64,000 nt of DNA from Parvibium lacunae (lineage in GTDB: Bacteria > Pseudomonadota > Gammaproteobacteria > Burkholderiales > Burkholderiaceae_D): positions 62,001 through 126,000 of the forward strand of contig NZ_QPGB01000002.1 in assembly GCF_003335215.1 (NCBI RefSeq). The letters run 5' to 3'. The position numbers and the translations under genes are program-made. The notes below the pieces were generated by a model that worked only from the letters and a program-made list of their open reading frames with translations, ran no database searches and had not been told where the DNA came from. Each line of letters starts with the position of its first letter. Position 1 is the stretch's first letter. Below, piece by piece: positions 55,994 to 64,000 of this stretch.

Positions 55994-57399
55994 CCCCTTC
56001 AATCATCCTGCACAACACACTGACACGCAAAAAAGAACCGCTGCGAACCGAACAGCCAGAGCGCGTTACATTGTATGTGTGTGGCCCCACCGTTTATAAC
56101 TACGCGCATATTGGCAATGCCAGGCCTGCCGTGGTGTTTGATGTACTTTCGACTTTACTACGTCAACAGTATTCTCAAGTGGTATATGTGCGTAATTTCA
56201 CCGACGTAGACGATAAAATCAATGCAGCTGCTCGCGCTGCGGGCGTAGCGATTGGGACCATCACAGAACGTTACATCAATGCGTATCACGAAGACATGTA
56301 TGCGCTTGGCGTATTAACACCGGACATAGAGCCACGCGTCACGGAACACATCCCCAGCATCATTCAACTGATTCAGACCTTGATCGAAAAAGGCCATGCC
56401 TATGTGGAACAGGCACATGTGCTGTTCCATGTACCCTCTTTCCCCGCCTACGGTCAGCTTTCGGGGCGGCGCACTGAGGATATGATCGCGGGGGCGCGGG
56501 TGGAAGTGGCGCCATATAAGCGTGACCCGATGGATTTCGTACTCTGGAAACCATCAAGCCCTGATCTCCCAGGCTGGGATAGCCCCTGGGGGCGGGGCCG
56601 TCCTGGGTGGCACATCGAATGCTCGGCCATGATTAGCCAGCACCTAGGACATACCATCGACATTCATGGTGGCGGGCAGGATCTGATCTTTCCGCATCAC
56701 GAGAATGAAATCGCCCAAGGCACCTGCGCTCACGGTACGCCCTATTGCCGTACTTGGGTCCACAATAGTTTTGTCACCGTGGATGGGCAGAAGATGTCCA
56801 AATCTCTCGGCAACGTCTTGCTGGTACGCGATCTATTGGCTCAGGCTCCTGGAGAAGCGATTCGCTTAGCGCTGCTCTCAACCCACTACCGCAAACCGTT
56901 AGATTGGAATGCGCAACGCTTACAAGGTGCAAAAGATACCCTGATCAAGTATTACGAGAGCTTGAATAAGGTGAGGCACATTGATGTCATACCGCAGACC
57001 CAGCCCGACGAACGGGTCCTAGAAGCACTGTGCAGCGACCTAAATCTGCCCGGCGCACTGGTGCGACTACACGTGTTGCTAGCGCAACTGAATCATGCAG
57101 AAACCGATACCCAGCGGGCACACGCTAAGTCTGTGCTGCTGGCGTCTGCTGGGATGCTGGGGCTGTTGCAACAGCCCCCCTTGGAGGCCCTGGCAACACT
57201 GCGTCCAGAAACTGCGAAGAGACCAGTATCGCCGATCGATGAAACCATGATTAATGGCTTATTGGCTGAACGCGCGGCTGCACGTTTAAATCGAGACTTT
57301 GTCAAATCTGATGCCTTGCGCGACACGCTAGCAGAAGCAGGCTTTATGGTTGAAGACAGCGCTCAAGGACAAGTATTGCGAGCCCTCACCAAAGAATAA
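55990..57399 (+). CDS. cysS: Cysteinyl-tRNA synthetase (likely second copy)
   Basis: 469 aa with HIGN motif in YNYAHIGNARP, KMSKS in GQKMSKSLGN, and the zinc-ligand set (C in VCGPTVYN, C in HIECSAM, H in FPHHENE). It is translated from an ATGA overlap with a zinc-chaperone gene, so it probably belongs to the zinc-limited regulon rather than to housekeeping. That a second cysS exists elsewhere is inference. Confidence 0.9.
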   Translation: MTPSIILHNTLTRKKEPLRTEQPERVTLYVCGPTVYNYAHIGNARPAVVFDVLSTLLRQQYSQVVYVRNFTDVDDKINAAARAAGVAIGTITERYINAYHEDMYALGVLTPDIEPRVTEHIPSIIQLIQTLIEKGHAYVEQAHVLFHVPSFPAYGQLSGRRTEDMIAGARVEVAPYKRDPMDFVLWKPSSPDLPGWDSPWGRGRPGWHIECSAMISQHLGHTIDIHGGGQDLIFPHHENEIAQGTCAHGTPYCRTWVHNSFVTVDGQKMSKSLGNVLLVRDLLAQAPGEAIRLALLSTHYRKPLDWNAQRLQGAKDTLIKYYESLNKVRHIDVIPQTQPDERVLEALCSDLNLPGALVRLHVLLAQLNHAETDTQRAHAKSVLLASAGMLGLLQQPPLEALATLRPETAKRPVSPIDETMINGLLAERAAARLNRDFVKSDALRDTLAEAGFMVEDSAQGQVLRALTKE

Positions 57400-57566
57400 T
57401 GAGGTGAAATCACAGCACGTTATGGCTGACTTTAGGTAAAGACTGCGATTTGCTGAATCTAGTAGAGAGGAACCTCTATCACTTCAGTCAGCCCTAACAA
57501 AACCTAACAACGATTTACCCGCTACAAGAGGATGAAGCCCAAACCAAACGATCAGGAGCATAATGA

Positions 57567-58934
57567 ATGTCAATACAATTTAATCACCCTCATTCTAATC
57601 ATGCCGATTTATTGGTGCTTGGGGGCATCGTGATCACCCCCAATGGCCCTGAATCTATCGATGTCGCCTGTGTCAATGGCCGTATCGCCGCTCTCGGCGA
57701 TCTGCGTCATCACTGGAGTGCAGAAACCTTGCTGGACGCAACCGGACTACACGTCCTTCCCGGCGTGATTGATAGTCAAGTGCATTTTCGGGAGCCTGGT
57801 CTCACCCACAAAGAAGATCTGGAAAGTGGCACCCGTGGCGCCGTGCTTGGGGGTGTGACAGGCGTATTCGAAATGCCCAACACCCACCCGCTCACATTAT
57901 GGGAAGGCGATTTGCAAGCCAAGCTTGATGCCGCACAAGGACGAGCTTGGTGTGACTACGCGTTCTATATGGGGGGCTCTGCAGTCAATGCGGAACAGCT
58001 AGACACTTTAGAAATGCTACCAGGCTGCGCGGGTGTCAAGGTTTTCATGGGCAGTTCCTTCGGTGACTTACTGGCCGACGAAGACGATGTGCTACGCCGT
58101 ATTTTGCGGCATGGTAAGCGCCGCATGGCCGTGCATGCCGAAGACGAGACACGACTGCGTGAGCGTAAGGCATTGGTTGAAGCCAGTGGCGATGTAAGAG
58201 AGCACCATCATTGGCGTGATGTTGATAGCGCGCTACTCGCCACGCAAAGAATAGTCAGTCTCGCCGCTGAAACTGGTCGTCGCCTCCATGTCTTGCATGT
58301 CACCACAGCCGAAGAAATGGCGTTTCTCGCCCAGCACAAGCGCCGCGTAACCGTAGAAACCACGCCGCACCACCTCAGTATGTATGCCCCCGACTGTTAT
58401 GAGCGCTTAGGTAGCTTGGCGCAGATGAATCCTCCTGTGCGCGAAAAACATCATCAGGATGCACTCTGGCAAGCTATCCGTAATGGGGTAGTGGATGTTA
58501 TCGGTAGCGACCATGCACCGCACACCCGCGCGGAAAAGGCCAAGCCTTACCCGCAGTCGCCCAGTGGCATGACCGGAGTCCAAACCCTGCTCCCGCTGAT
58601 GTTGGACCACGTGAATGCCGGTCGCCTTAGTCTGCAACGGTTGGTCGATTTGACCAGTGCTGGACCTGCGCGCATTTTTGGTATCGAGGGCAAGGGCCGG
58701 ATAGCGCTCGGTTTTGATGCTGACCTCACGCTAGTTGATTTAGCTGCGCAAAGAACAATCCGTAACGAATGGATTGCCAGCCGCAGTGGCTGGACTCCCT
58801 ATGACGGACTGCATATTACCGGCTGGCCTATTCATACCGTTATTCGTGGTCAAGTCATCATGCGCGACGAAGCTTTGCAAGGTTCACCGCAAGGCCAGGC
58901 CATTCGCTTTTTAGAAACGCCTACCAATCCATAA
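57567..58934 (+). CDS. pyrC: Dihydroorotase, class I (pyrC paralogue)
   Basis: 455 aa. LPGVIDSQVHFREPGLTHKE has Gln71 where most members have the first metal His of HxH; H73, K158 (GVKVFMGSS), H190 (MAVHAEDE), H244 (HVLHVTT) and D315 (IGSDHAPH) are present. It would cyclise carbamoyl aspartate in pyrimidine synthesis. It starts after a 167-base gap that could hold an internal promoter. Position in the zinc island suggests a stand-in enzyme. Confidence 0.88.
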   Translation: MSIQFNHPHSNHADLLVLGGIVITPNGPESIDVACVNGRIAALGDLRHHWSAETLLDATGLHVLPGVIDSQVHFREPGLTHKEDLESGTRGAVLGGVTGVFEMPNTHPLTLWEGDLQAKLDAAQGRAWCDYAFYMGGSAVNAEQLDTLEMLPGCAGVKVFMGSSFGDLLADEDDVLRRILRHGKRRMAVHAEDETRLRERKALVEASGDVREHHHWRDVDSALLATQRIVSLAAETGRRLHVLHVTTAEEMAFLAQHKRRVTVETTPHHLSMYAPDCYERLGSLAQMNPPVREKHHQDALWQAIRNGVVDVIGSDHAPHTRAEKAKPYPQSPSGMTGVQTLLPLMLDHVNAGRLSLQRLVDLTSAGPARIFGIEGKGRIALGFDADLTLVDLAAQRTIRNEWIASRSGWTPYDGLHITGWPIHTVIRGQVIMRDEALQGSPQGQAIRFLETPTNP

Positions 58935-58952
58935 CCAGCTAGGAGCTCACTT

Positions 58953-59459
58953 ATGACCACGTCAACGCCTGATACCCATCCCCCAGAGGTTATTCACTTC
59001 GCGGCCCGCACGTCGATTGAACAAGTTGAAGAAGGCCACGATCTAGCGCCGAAATTCGATCAGGATGGCCTCATCGCCTGTGTCACTACCGACGCGACCA
59101 GCGGTGAGGTACTGATGCTGGGCTATATGAATCGTGACGCTTTGGAAAAAACGATACAGACTGGTGAGGCACACTACTGGAGCCGCAGTCGCCAGGTGTT
59201 ATGGCACAAAGGAGCTACCAGCGGCTTGGTGCAGCGCGTGGTTGAAATACGTATCGATGATGACCAAGACGCCGTGTGGCTGCGCGTATCGTTATCTGCC
59301 GGCACTTATGCGGCACCAGCGAGCTGCCATGTTGGCTACCGTAGCTGCTTTTACCGTACTATCGAACTACAAACGGGTAAGATTGGCTATGCAGAAAACG
59401 CAAAGACCTTTGATCCAAAGCAGGTCTACGGTGATGCCCCTAACCCCACTATTTTATGA
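58953..59459 (+). CDS. hisI: Phosphoribosyl-AMP cyclohydrolase (HisI paralogue)
   Basis: 168 aa, longer at the N-terminus than usual. VLMLGYMNRDALEKTIQTGE, HYWSRSRQVLWHKGATSGL and SCHVGYRSCFYR are clear. The usual DCDxD zinc/magnesium motif is D102-D103-D104, so one of three zinc cysteines is lost; C125 and C132 remain. Hydrolyses the ring of PR-AMP in histidine synthesis. It lies 18 bases after pyrC. Confidence 0.88.
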   Translation: MTTSTPDTHPPEVIHFAARTSIEQVEEGHDLAPKFDQDGLIACVTTDATSGEVLMLGYMNRDALEKTIQTGEAHYWSRSRQVLWHKGATSGLVQRVVEIRIDDDQDAVWLRVSLSAGTYAAPASCHVGYRSCFYRTIELQTGKIGYAENAKTFDPKQVYGDAPNPTIL

Positions 59460-59471
59460 AATGAGAAAATT

Positions 59472-60434
59472 GTGTCTGAGTTAACCATCCCAACTGGGAT
59501 CGCTATTCACCAATTTGCCAGCCTGCAAGCAGGACCTAGGCTGATCATATTGGGCGCGGTTCATGGCAACGAAGTGTGTGGCACCTTAGCCATTCGTCGC
59601 TTAATGACCGATATTGAGCAGGGCCGCCTCATTCTCACCCGTGGTCACCTGACGCTAGTCCCCATCACCAATCCACTCGCTTTTCAGCTCAAACGTCGCC
59701 ACGGTGACCGCAACCTAAACCGCAATATGCGTGAGTCTGCTACCCCACAAGACTTCGAGGACCACTTGGCCAACGTCCTCTGCCCACTATTGAAAGCGCA
59801 TGATGTTTTACTTGATCTGCACTCCTTCCATACGCCGGGCACCCCATTTGCACTCATTGGGCCAAGTAACAATCATGGTGAAATTGAACCGTTTACCCGC
59901 GCCCATGAAGAAGAAGCCCTCGCTTTGGCCTTAGGCGTTAGTCGTTTTGTGGAAGGCTGGCTGGAAACGTATGCCCAGGGCGTAAAAGATCGACAAGCCC
60001 GTGGCGCAGAGGCGAATATTGATTATGGCGTCGGCACAACCGAAACCATGCGCCGTTATGGCGGCATCGCGATCACGCTGGAATGTGGTCAACACGAGGA
60101 GGATGCCGCGCCCCAAATCGCGTATCAAGCGATCTTGAATACCTTGCACCATCTGAACATGATCCGTGATGCTGCGCCCCCAGCCCCCGCCGCTGCGCGC
60201 GAAGTTATCCGACTATACCGGGTGATTGATCGCCTTCATCCCGACGATACATTTTCGCGAGCTTGGCAAAGCTTTGAATCGGTCCAGTATGGCGATCTCA
60301 TTGCTCATCGTCATGATGGCACGGCATTGATAGCTGATCGGGATGGCTGGATTGTTTTTCCCAATCCAAACGCACAAGTAAATCAAGAATGGTTCTACTT
60401 GGCAGAAAAATCGTCGCGGTTGAATCAGGGTTGA
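59472..60434 (+). CDS. Succinylglutamate desuccinylase/aspartoacylase-family hydrolase
   Basis: 320 aa in the M14-like AstE/AspA family: AVHGNEVCGTLAIRRLM (zinc HxxE), HGDRNLNRNM and LLDLHSFHTPGTPFALIG (third ligand His), ITLECGQHEE (catalytic Glu). The substrate is unknown. The start is GTG 59472, 12 bases after hisI. Being a zinc enzyme in a zinc-starvation block, it could recycle an N-acylated amino acid or metallophore. Confidence 0.85.
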   Translation: MSELTIPTGIAIHQFASLQAGPRLIILGAVHGNEVCGTLAIRRLMTDIEQGRLILTRGHLTLVPITNPLAFQLKRRHGDRNLNRNMRESATPQDFEDHLANVLCPLLKAHDVLLDLHSFHTPGTPFALIGPSNNHGEIEPFTRAHEEEALALALGVSRFVEGWLETYAQGVKDRQARGAEANIDYGVGTTETMRRYGGIAITLECGQHEEDAAPQIAYQAILNTLHHLNMIRDAAPPAPAAAREVIRLYRVIDRLHPDDTFSRAWQSFESVQYGDLIAHRHDGTALIADRDGWIVFPNPNAQVNQEWFYLAEKSSRLNQG

Positions 60435-60475
60435 AGATCTTGTTTGAATGATACCAATCATGGAATCGTACCAAT

Positions 60476-61237
60476 ATGCCATTAATTCTGCAGATCGTTA
60501 GCGCCTGTTTGCTTGGTGGGGTATTAAGTTTACTTGCTGCAGGGTGTGTGATAGCAGGTCTTTCAAGGCGATGGCTGTCTTACGCTGTTAGTTTTTCCAC
60601 GGGGATACTCCTGGCCACCGCAATGCTGCACTTGTTACCTGAAGCACTCAGTTCTGGTTTAACCCCGCATGAAGGCTTTCCTGTGCTACTTGGCGGGGTC
60701 CTTGGTTTCTTTATCCTGGAAAAATTAGCATTGTGGCGGCATGCTCAGCCACATAGCGGCCCAGGCACCGCTTTGTTGCATGAGGAGGATCGTTCGCTTC
60801 CTCATCATCTTGCTGAATCTGCCCCAGTGAGTATTTTGATTGGTGATGGCTTTCATAACTTCACCGATGGACTCCTCATCGCTGCTGCCTTTTTGACTGA
60901 CCCAGCGCTCGGTTGGACAACTGCCGTCGCCGTCATCGCCCACGAGATCCCCCAAGAGGCGGGCGACTTTGCGATTTTATTAGCGGCTGGGTGGGGGTAC
61001 AAACGGGCACTTTTCTGGAACGCGCTATCAAGTCTGGCATCGGTAGTGGGCGGCTTGGCTGGTTATATTGCGCTTGAACAGATTCAGGACTGGGTGCCCT
61101 ATGTCATCATCCTCGCTGCAGCTAGCTTCTTGTATATTTCAATCGCTGACCTTTTACCTCGGCTCAAGTCCCAATGGCAAGGTCTCGGCTGGCATGGATT
61201 GCTGCTAGGCGCTGGCGTCGCGATCTCTGTGCTTTAA
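60476..61237 (+). CDS. ZIP-family metal transporter
   Basis: 253 aa with about eight helices. Metal-site motifs HNFTDGLLIAAAF (helix 4) and AHEIPQEAGDFAILLAAGW (helix 5) are intact; cytoplasmic loop has a few His. Likely zinc uptake across the inner membrane. The gene lies 41 bases after the AstE-like gene. Confidence 0.92.
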   Translation: MPLILQIVSACLLGGVLSLLAAGCVIAGLSRRWLSYAVSFSTGILLATAMLHLLPEALSSGLTPHEGFPVLLGGVLGFFILEKLALWRHAQPHSGPGTALLHEEDRSLPHHLAESAPVSILIGDGFHNFTDGLLIAAAFLTDPALGWTTAVAVIAHEIPQEAGDFAILLAAGWGYKRALFWNALSSLASVVGGLAGYIALEQIQDWVPYVIILAAASFLYISIADLLPRLKSQWQGLGWHGLLLGAGVAISVL

Positions 61238-61264
61238 TACTTAACGCCATTTCGGAGAACGAAT

Positions 61265-61756
61265 ATGAAAAAACATATTTTTATGGCCCTTCTACTCACG
61301 TCTTGGATGTCATCCCTGATCGCCCATCAGAAGCATGTACATGGTGAAGGAAATCTAGATGTCGCGATCGAAAAATCGACCCTCTCAATCATGTTGACCC
61401 TCCCTTTAGACGTACTGGTTGGCTTTGAACGCGCCCCCAAAAATGACAAGGAAAAGGCAGCACTGGCGTTAGCGGAGAAAACGCTGAGAGATGCTACTGC
61501 GCTGTGGATATTGCCCCCTGCTGCGAATTGCCGTATTGAATCTACCCAGGTACGCCTACCCAAATTTGAGGGAGGACATGCAGATATCAACGCCGACTAT
61601 GTTTTCCACTGCAACGATCCAAACGTGCTTAAATCAATCGAGACCACCCTCTTTAAAGCCTTCAAACGCTTGTATCGCCTTGACGTTCAGCGGATTGGAC
61701 CAACCGGGCAAGGCGCCGCTCGTTTAAGTCCTAATCGTCCCCGACTAAACTGGTAG
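61265..61756 (+). CDS. ZrgA/DUF2796-like periplasmic zinc protein
   Basis: 163 aa with a signal peptide (HIFMALLLTSWMSSLIA) and then HQKHVHGEGNLDVAI, the His-rich HxHG...L opening of DUF2796. The middle 'LPLDVLVGFERAP' is normally GFEHxP, so one His is missing; a Cys pair (NCRIEST, FHCND) remains. Probable zinc-binding partner of the following ABC genes. Confidence 0.8.
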   Translation: MKKHIFMALLLTSWMSSLIAHQKHVHGEGNLDVAIEKSTLSIMLTLPLDVLVGFERAPKNDKEKAALALAEKTLRDATALWILPPAANCRIESTQVRLPKFEGGHADINADYVFHCNDPNVLKSIETTLFKAFKRLYRLDVQRIGPTGQGAARLSPNRPRLNW

Positions 61757-61761
61757 AACGA

Positions 61762-62466
61762 ATGTCTAGCACCGACACGCTCGCTATTCGGCTAAGTCAA
61801 CTACGCTACAGTTGGCCACAGCAACAACAGGCTTGCATTGACATCCCTGTTTTCACAGTCGCACAGGGCGAGCGTGTATTTCTGCATGGGCCATCGGGGA
61901 GTGGTAAAAGTACGCTGCTGGCGTTGCTCGGTGGCGTGGCCAGACCACAATCTGGAACGATTCATCTGCTAGGGACTGATCTCACACGCTTACCCAGTGC
62001 TACCTGTAATCGCTTTCGCGCAGATCATATCGGCTTTATCTTTCAACAGTTCAATTTATTGCCATGGTTATCTGCCATGGATAACGTGTTGTTGCCTGGC
62101 ACTTTTTCAGCACGACGCCGACACCAGGCTGGTGACTTACGCACGCAAGCACAGCATCTACTCACTCAACTCGACTTATCTCAAGCGCTCTGGCACTGCC
62201 CGGCCTCATCCCTGTCTGTCGGACAGCAACAACGGGTTGCGGCGGCCCGGGCATTAATTGGCAAACCGGAAATTGTGATTGCCGATGAGCCTACCTCGGC
62301 GCTGGATGACGCAAGGCAGCAGGCTTTTATTAATTTATTGCTAGCTGAAGCCAGTAGCGTTAATGCTACCCTGCTATTCGTGAGCCATGATGCTCGGCTG
62401 GCCACACACTTTGACCGTACGGTAGCACTCGCAGACATCAATCAGCCCAATAGGGAGCCTGCATGA
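61762..62466 (+). CDS. ABC transporter ATP-binding protein (LolD/MacB-like)
   Basis: 234 aa. Walker A GPSGSGKSTLLALLGG, Q-loop FIFQQFNLLPWLSAMDNVLL, signature LSVGQQQRVAAARALIG, Walker B IVIADEPTSALDD. Fits the MacB/LolD branch. Start 5 bases after the ZrgA-like gene, and its TGA overlaps the permease ATG. Confidence 0.93.
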   Translation: MSSTDTLAIRLSQLRYSWPQQQQACIDIPVFTVAQGERVFLHGPSGSGKSTLLALLGGVARPQSGTIHLLGTDLTRLPSATCNRFRADHIGFIFQQFNLLPWLSAMDNVLLPGTFSARRRHQAGDLRTQAQHLLTQLDLSQALWHCPASSLSVGQQQRVAAARALIGKPEIVIADEPTSALDDARQQAFINLLLAEASSVNATLLFVSHDARLATHFDRTVALADINQPNREPA

Positions 62467-63734
62467 AAGCCATCATCAAGCTTGCAGTCAACAGCGCTTG
62501 GGCACGTCGGCAGACTCTCATCATCGTCCTATTTTCGATTGCCTTGTCAACGGCGGTGTTACTAGCCGTTGAACGTGTACGCACCGATGCTCGAGCGAGT
62601 TTTACGCAATCGGTATCTGGCGTTGATCTGGTGGTGGGCGCACGTACCAGCCCAGTACAACTCATGCTGTATGCCGTTTTCCATACCGGTAATGCGACCC
62701 AGAATATCAGGATAGATAACGTCGAGCGTTTAGCAACACACCCTGACGTCGCTTGGGCTATCCCACTCAGTCTGGGAGACTCTCACCAGGGATTTCCTGT
62801 GCTAGGGACAACACCGCAATACTTCTCCCATTTACGTTATGGTTTACAACAACCCCTGTTTTTCGCCAAAGGGAAAAGTTTTGGCGGTACGGTGGATACG
62901 GTGTTTGAGGCTGTTATCGGGCATCAGGTAGCGAAAACCCTGGGGTATACCATTGGAGACAAAATCACGCTCTCGCATGGCATGCAAACTCTAGGGCCAG
63001 AGCATGCTGATAAGCCTTTTAGGGTTGTTGGCATCCTAGCGCCAACGGGCACGCCGATTGACCGTACAGTGCATGTCAGTCTTGAGGCAATTACGGCGGT
63101 TCATTTGGATTGGATGGGTGGGGTACCATTACCTGGGGTGAAGATCCCCGCCGAACATGTCAGAAAATTCGACTTACGCCCGCAAGATATCACTGCAATA
63201 TTGATTGGGCTAAACAGCCGATCGACTGTCTTTAAGCTGCAGCGCCATATCAATAACGACCCTGGAGAACCGCTGCTGGCCGTCATGCCCGGTGTTGCAC
63301 TGGATGAGTTGTGGCAAACACTCACGATGGTCGAGAATCTCTTGTTATTAGTATCATCCCTTGTGGTCATCGTTGGCCTAGCCGGGCTCACTGCAACCCT
63401 GATGGCTGGGCTAACCGAGCGGCGCCGTGAGCTAGCCATCTTGCGAGCCCTCGGGGCAGGCCCAAGAGATCTATTTCTGATGCTAACCGCTGAAGGTATA
63501 TTCATCACGGTACTCGGTATCGCATTGGGCTATGTGTTATTGGCTGTCGGCATAACCAGCTTGGCTCCCCTACTACAATCCCAATTCGGGATTGTAGTAT
63601 TGCAACGCCTGCCTACTTATAACGAATGGTGGTTAATCGGTGCCATCTTATTGACCGGCCTTGTCGCCAGCCTGCTACCTGGCTGGCGAGCATGGCGCAT
63701 ATCATTGGCTGATGGCCTAACCCCCAGATATTAG
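62463..63734 (+). CDS. ABC transporter permease, FtsX/MacB-like
   Basis: 423 aa. An N-terminal helix (LIIVLFSIALSTAVLLAVER), a large periplasmic domain (about residues 45-275), then FtsX helices (LLLLVSSLVVIVGLAGLTAT, RRRELAILRALGAGPRDLFL, and a last pair). It pairs with the ATPase. With ZrgA it forms a module seen in zinc-regulated loci. Confidence 0.9.
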   Translation: MKAIIKLAVNSAWARRQTLIIVLFSIALSTAVLLAVERVRTDARASFTQSVSGVDLVVGARTSPVQLMLYAVFHTGNATQNIRIDNVERLATHPDVAWAIPLSLGDSHQGFPVLGTTPQYFSHLRYGLQQPLFFAKGKSFGGTVDTVFEAVIGHQVAKTLGYTIGDKITLSHGMQTLGPEHADKPFRVVGILAPTGTPIDRTVHVSLEAITAVHLDWMGGVPLPGVKIPAEHVRKFDLRPQDITAILIGLNSRSTVFKLQRHINNDPGEPLLAVMPGVALDELWQTLTMVENLLLLVSSLVVIVGLAGLTATLMAGLTERRRELAILRALGAGPRDLFLMLTAEGIFITVLGIALGYVLLAVGITSLAPLLQSQFGIVVLQRLPTYNEWWLIGAILLTGLVASLLPGWRAWRISLADGLTPRY

Positions 63735-63761
63735 CCATAGGGTTCTACAGAAACGGAATAC

Positions 63762-64000
63762 TTACAACCTGCTGGACCAACTTGCCAGGGCATCACATAG
63801 CGCCTTGATCTGACTTGGCGTATGCAAAGCCGAGAGCGAGACTCGAATCCGCGCGGTATGAGGTGGGACGGTGGGTGGGCGGATCGCTGAAGCCAGCAAA
63901 CCCCGCTCAAGCAAATAATCTTTCAACGCCAAGGCTTGGCTTTCTGCGCCCACAATCAGCGGCACGATATGCGTGGTAGAGGTGCCCGTATCAAAACCCA
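63762..64000 (-). CDS. bioF: 8-amino-7-oxononanoate synthase, C-terminal end (partial)
   Basis: Runs off the right edge. Visible part: [40 protein letters not shown], ending in LASWSSRL. This matches the C-terminal domain of BioF, a PLP enzyme of biotin synthesis. It converges on the permease gene with a 27-base gap. Confidence 0.93.
   Translation of the reverse strand, partial: GFDTGTSTTHIVPLIVGAESQALALKDYLLERGLLASAIRPPTVPPHTARIRVSLSALHTPSQIKALCDALASWSSRL

Noticed and set aside
57420-57566. Zur box in the cysS-pyrC gap
   Set aside because: A short AGAGG/CCTCT palindrome exists, but it is not AT-rich and does not resemble the candidate site near zur; no convincing operator was found.

Overview
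The window is chromosomal DNA from a proteobacterium, most likely a betaproteobacterium. The order ilvI-ilvH-ilvC, psd-pssA, leuA, the cbb3 oxidase accessory genes and the ybgC-tolQRAB-pal-cpoB run are typical of that class; an assignment near Neisseriales is only a guess. Base composition is moderate, with one clearly AT-richer patch at about 2735-5500. No insertion sequence, prophage, CRISPR array or rRNA is visible; three tRNA genes lie at 45785-46082.

Layout: (1) 1-2734 is the end of a cbb3 oxidase locus (ccoP end, ccoG, fixH, a 91-aa membrane protein). (2) 2735-5500 is an accessory patch in which the 3' part of fixH plus the 91-aa gene has been copied (579 bp at about 98% identity), with a third short tail copy between. 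Each copy is followed by different cargo: a lipoprotein, a small unknown gene, and an orphan polymorphic-toxin end with its immunity gene. (3) 5510-12156 holds an AddAB-like helicase/nuclease pair. (4) 12470-14371 holds trxA and rho. (5) 14473-24295 is metabolic: LysR with GST and DOPA dioxygenase; an Lrp/GAF unit followed by a fused ornithine aminotransferase/guanidino-hydrolase; and a MocR regulator facing a DUF2917-cupin-RidA-GhrA operon. (6) 24307-29218 holds prpE, an acyl-CoA synthetase and a metal-depleted beta-lactamase-fold protein. (7) 29338-36314 holds branched-chain amino acid and phosphatidylethanolamine synthesis. (8) 36707-39360 is ruvC-ruvA-ruvB. (9) 39470-45714 is ybgC-tolQRAB-pal-cpoB-queC and a SemiSWEET gene. 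(10) 46226-50827 is pstSCAB with a Pho box, and a facing fasciclin lipoprotein with its own Pho box. (11) 50973-53094 is an arsR-arsI-arsC-aqpS arsenic cluster. (12) 53200-63734 is a zinc-starvation island: a Zur-like repressor, two COG0523 GTPases, extra copies of zinc-enzyme families (CysRS, dihydroorotase, HisI, an AstE-like hydrolase), a ZIP importer, a ZrgA-like protein and an ABC transporter. The window ends in bioF.

The most notable items are the single-chain arginine-to-glutamate-semialdehyde enzyme candidate (17044-19287), the duplicated integration patch with an orphan contact-dependent-inhibition-type module (2159-5481), the zinc island whose HisI has lost one zinc cysteine, and the two facing Pho promoters. 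All functional calls come from reading translated sequence and remembered family motifs; no database search was possible.
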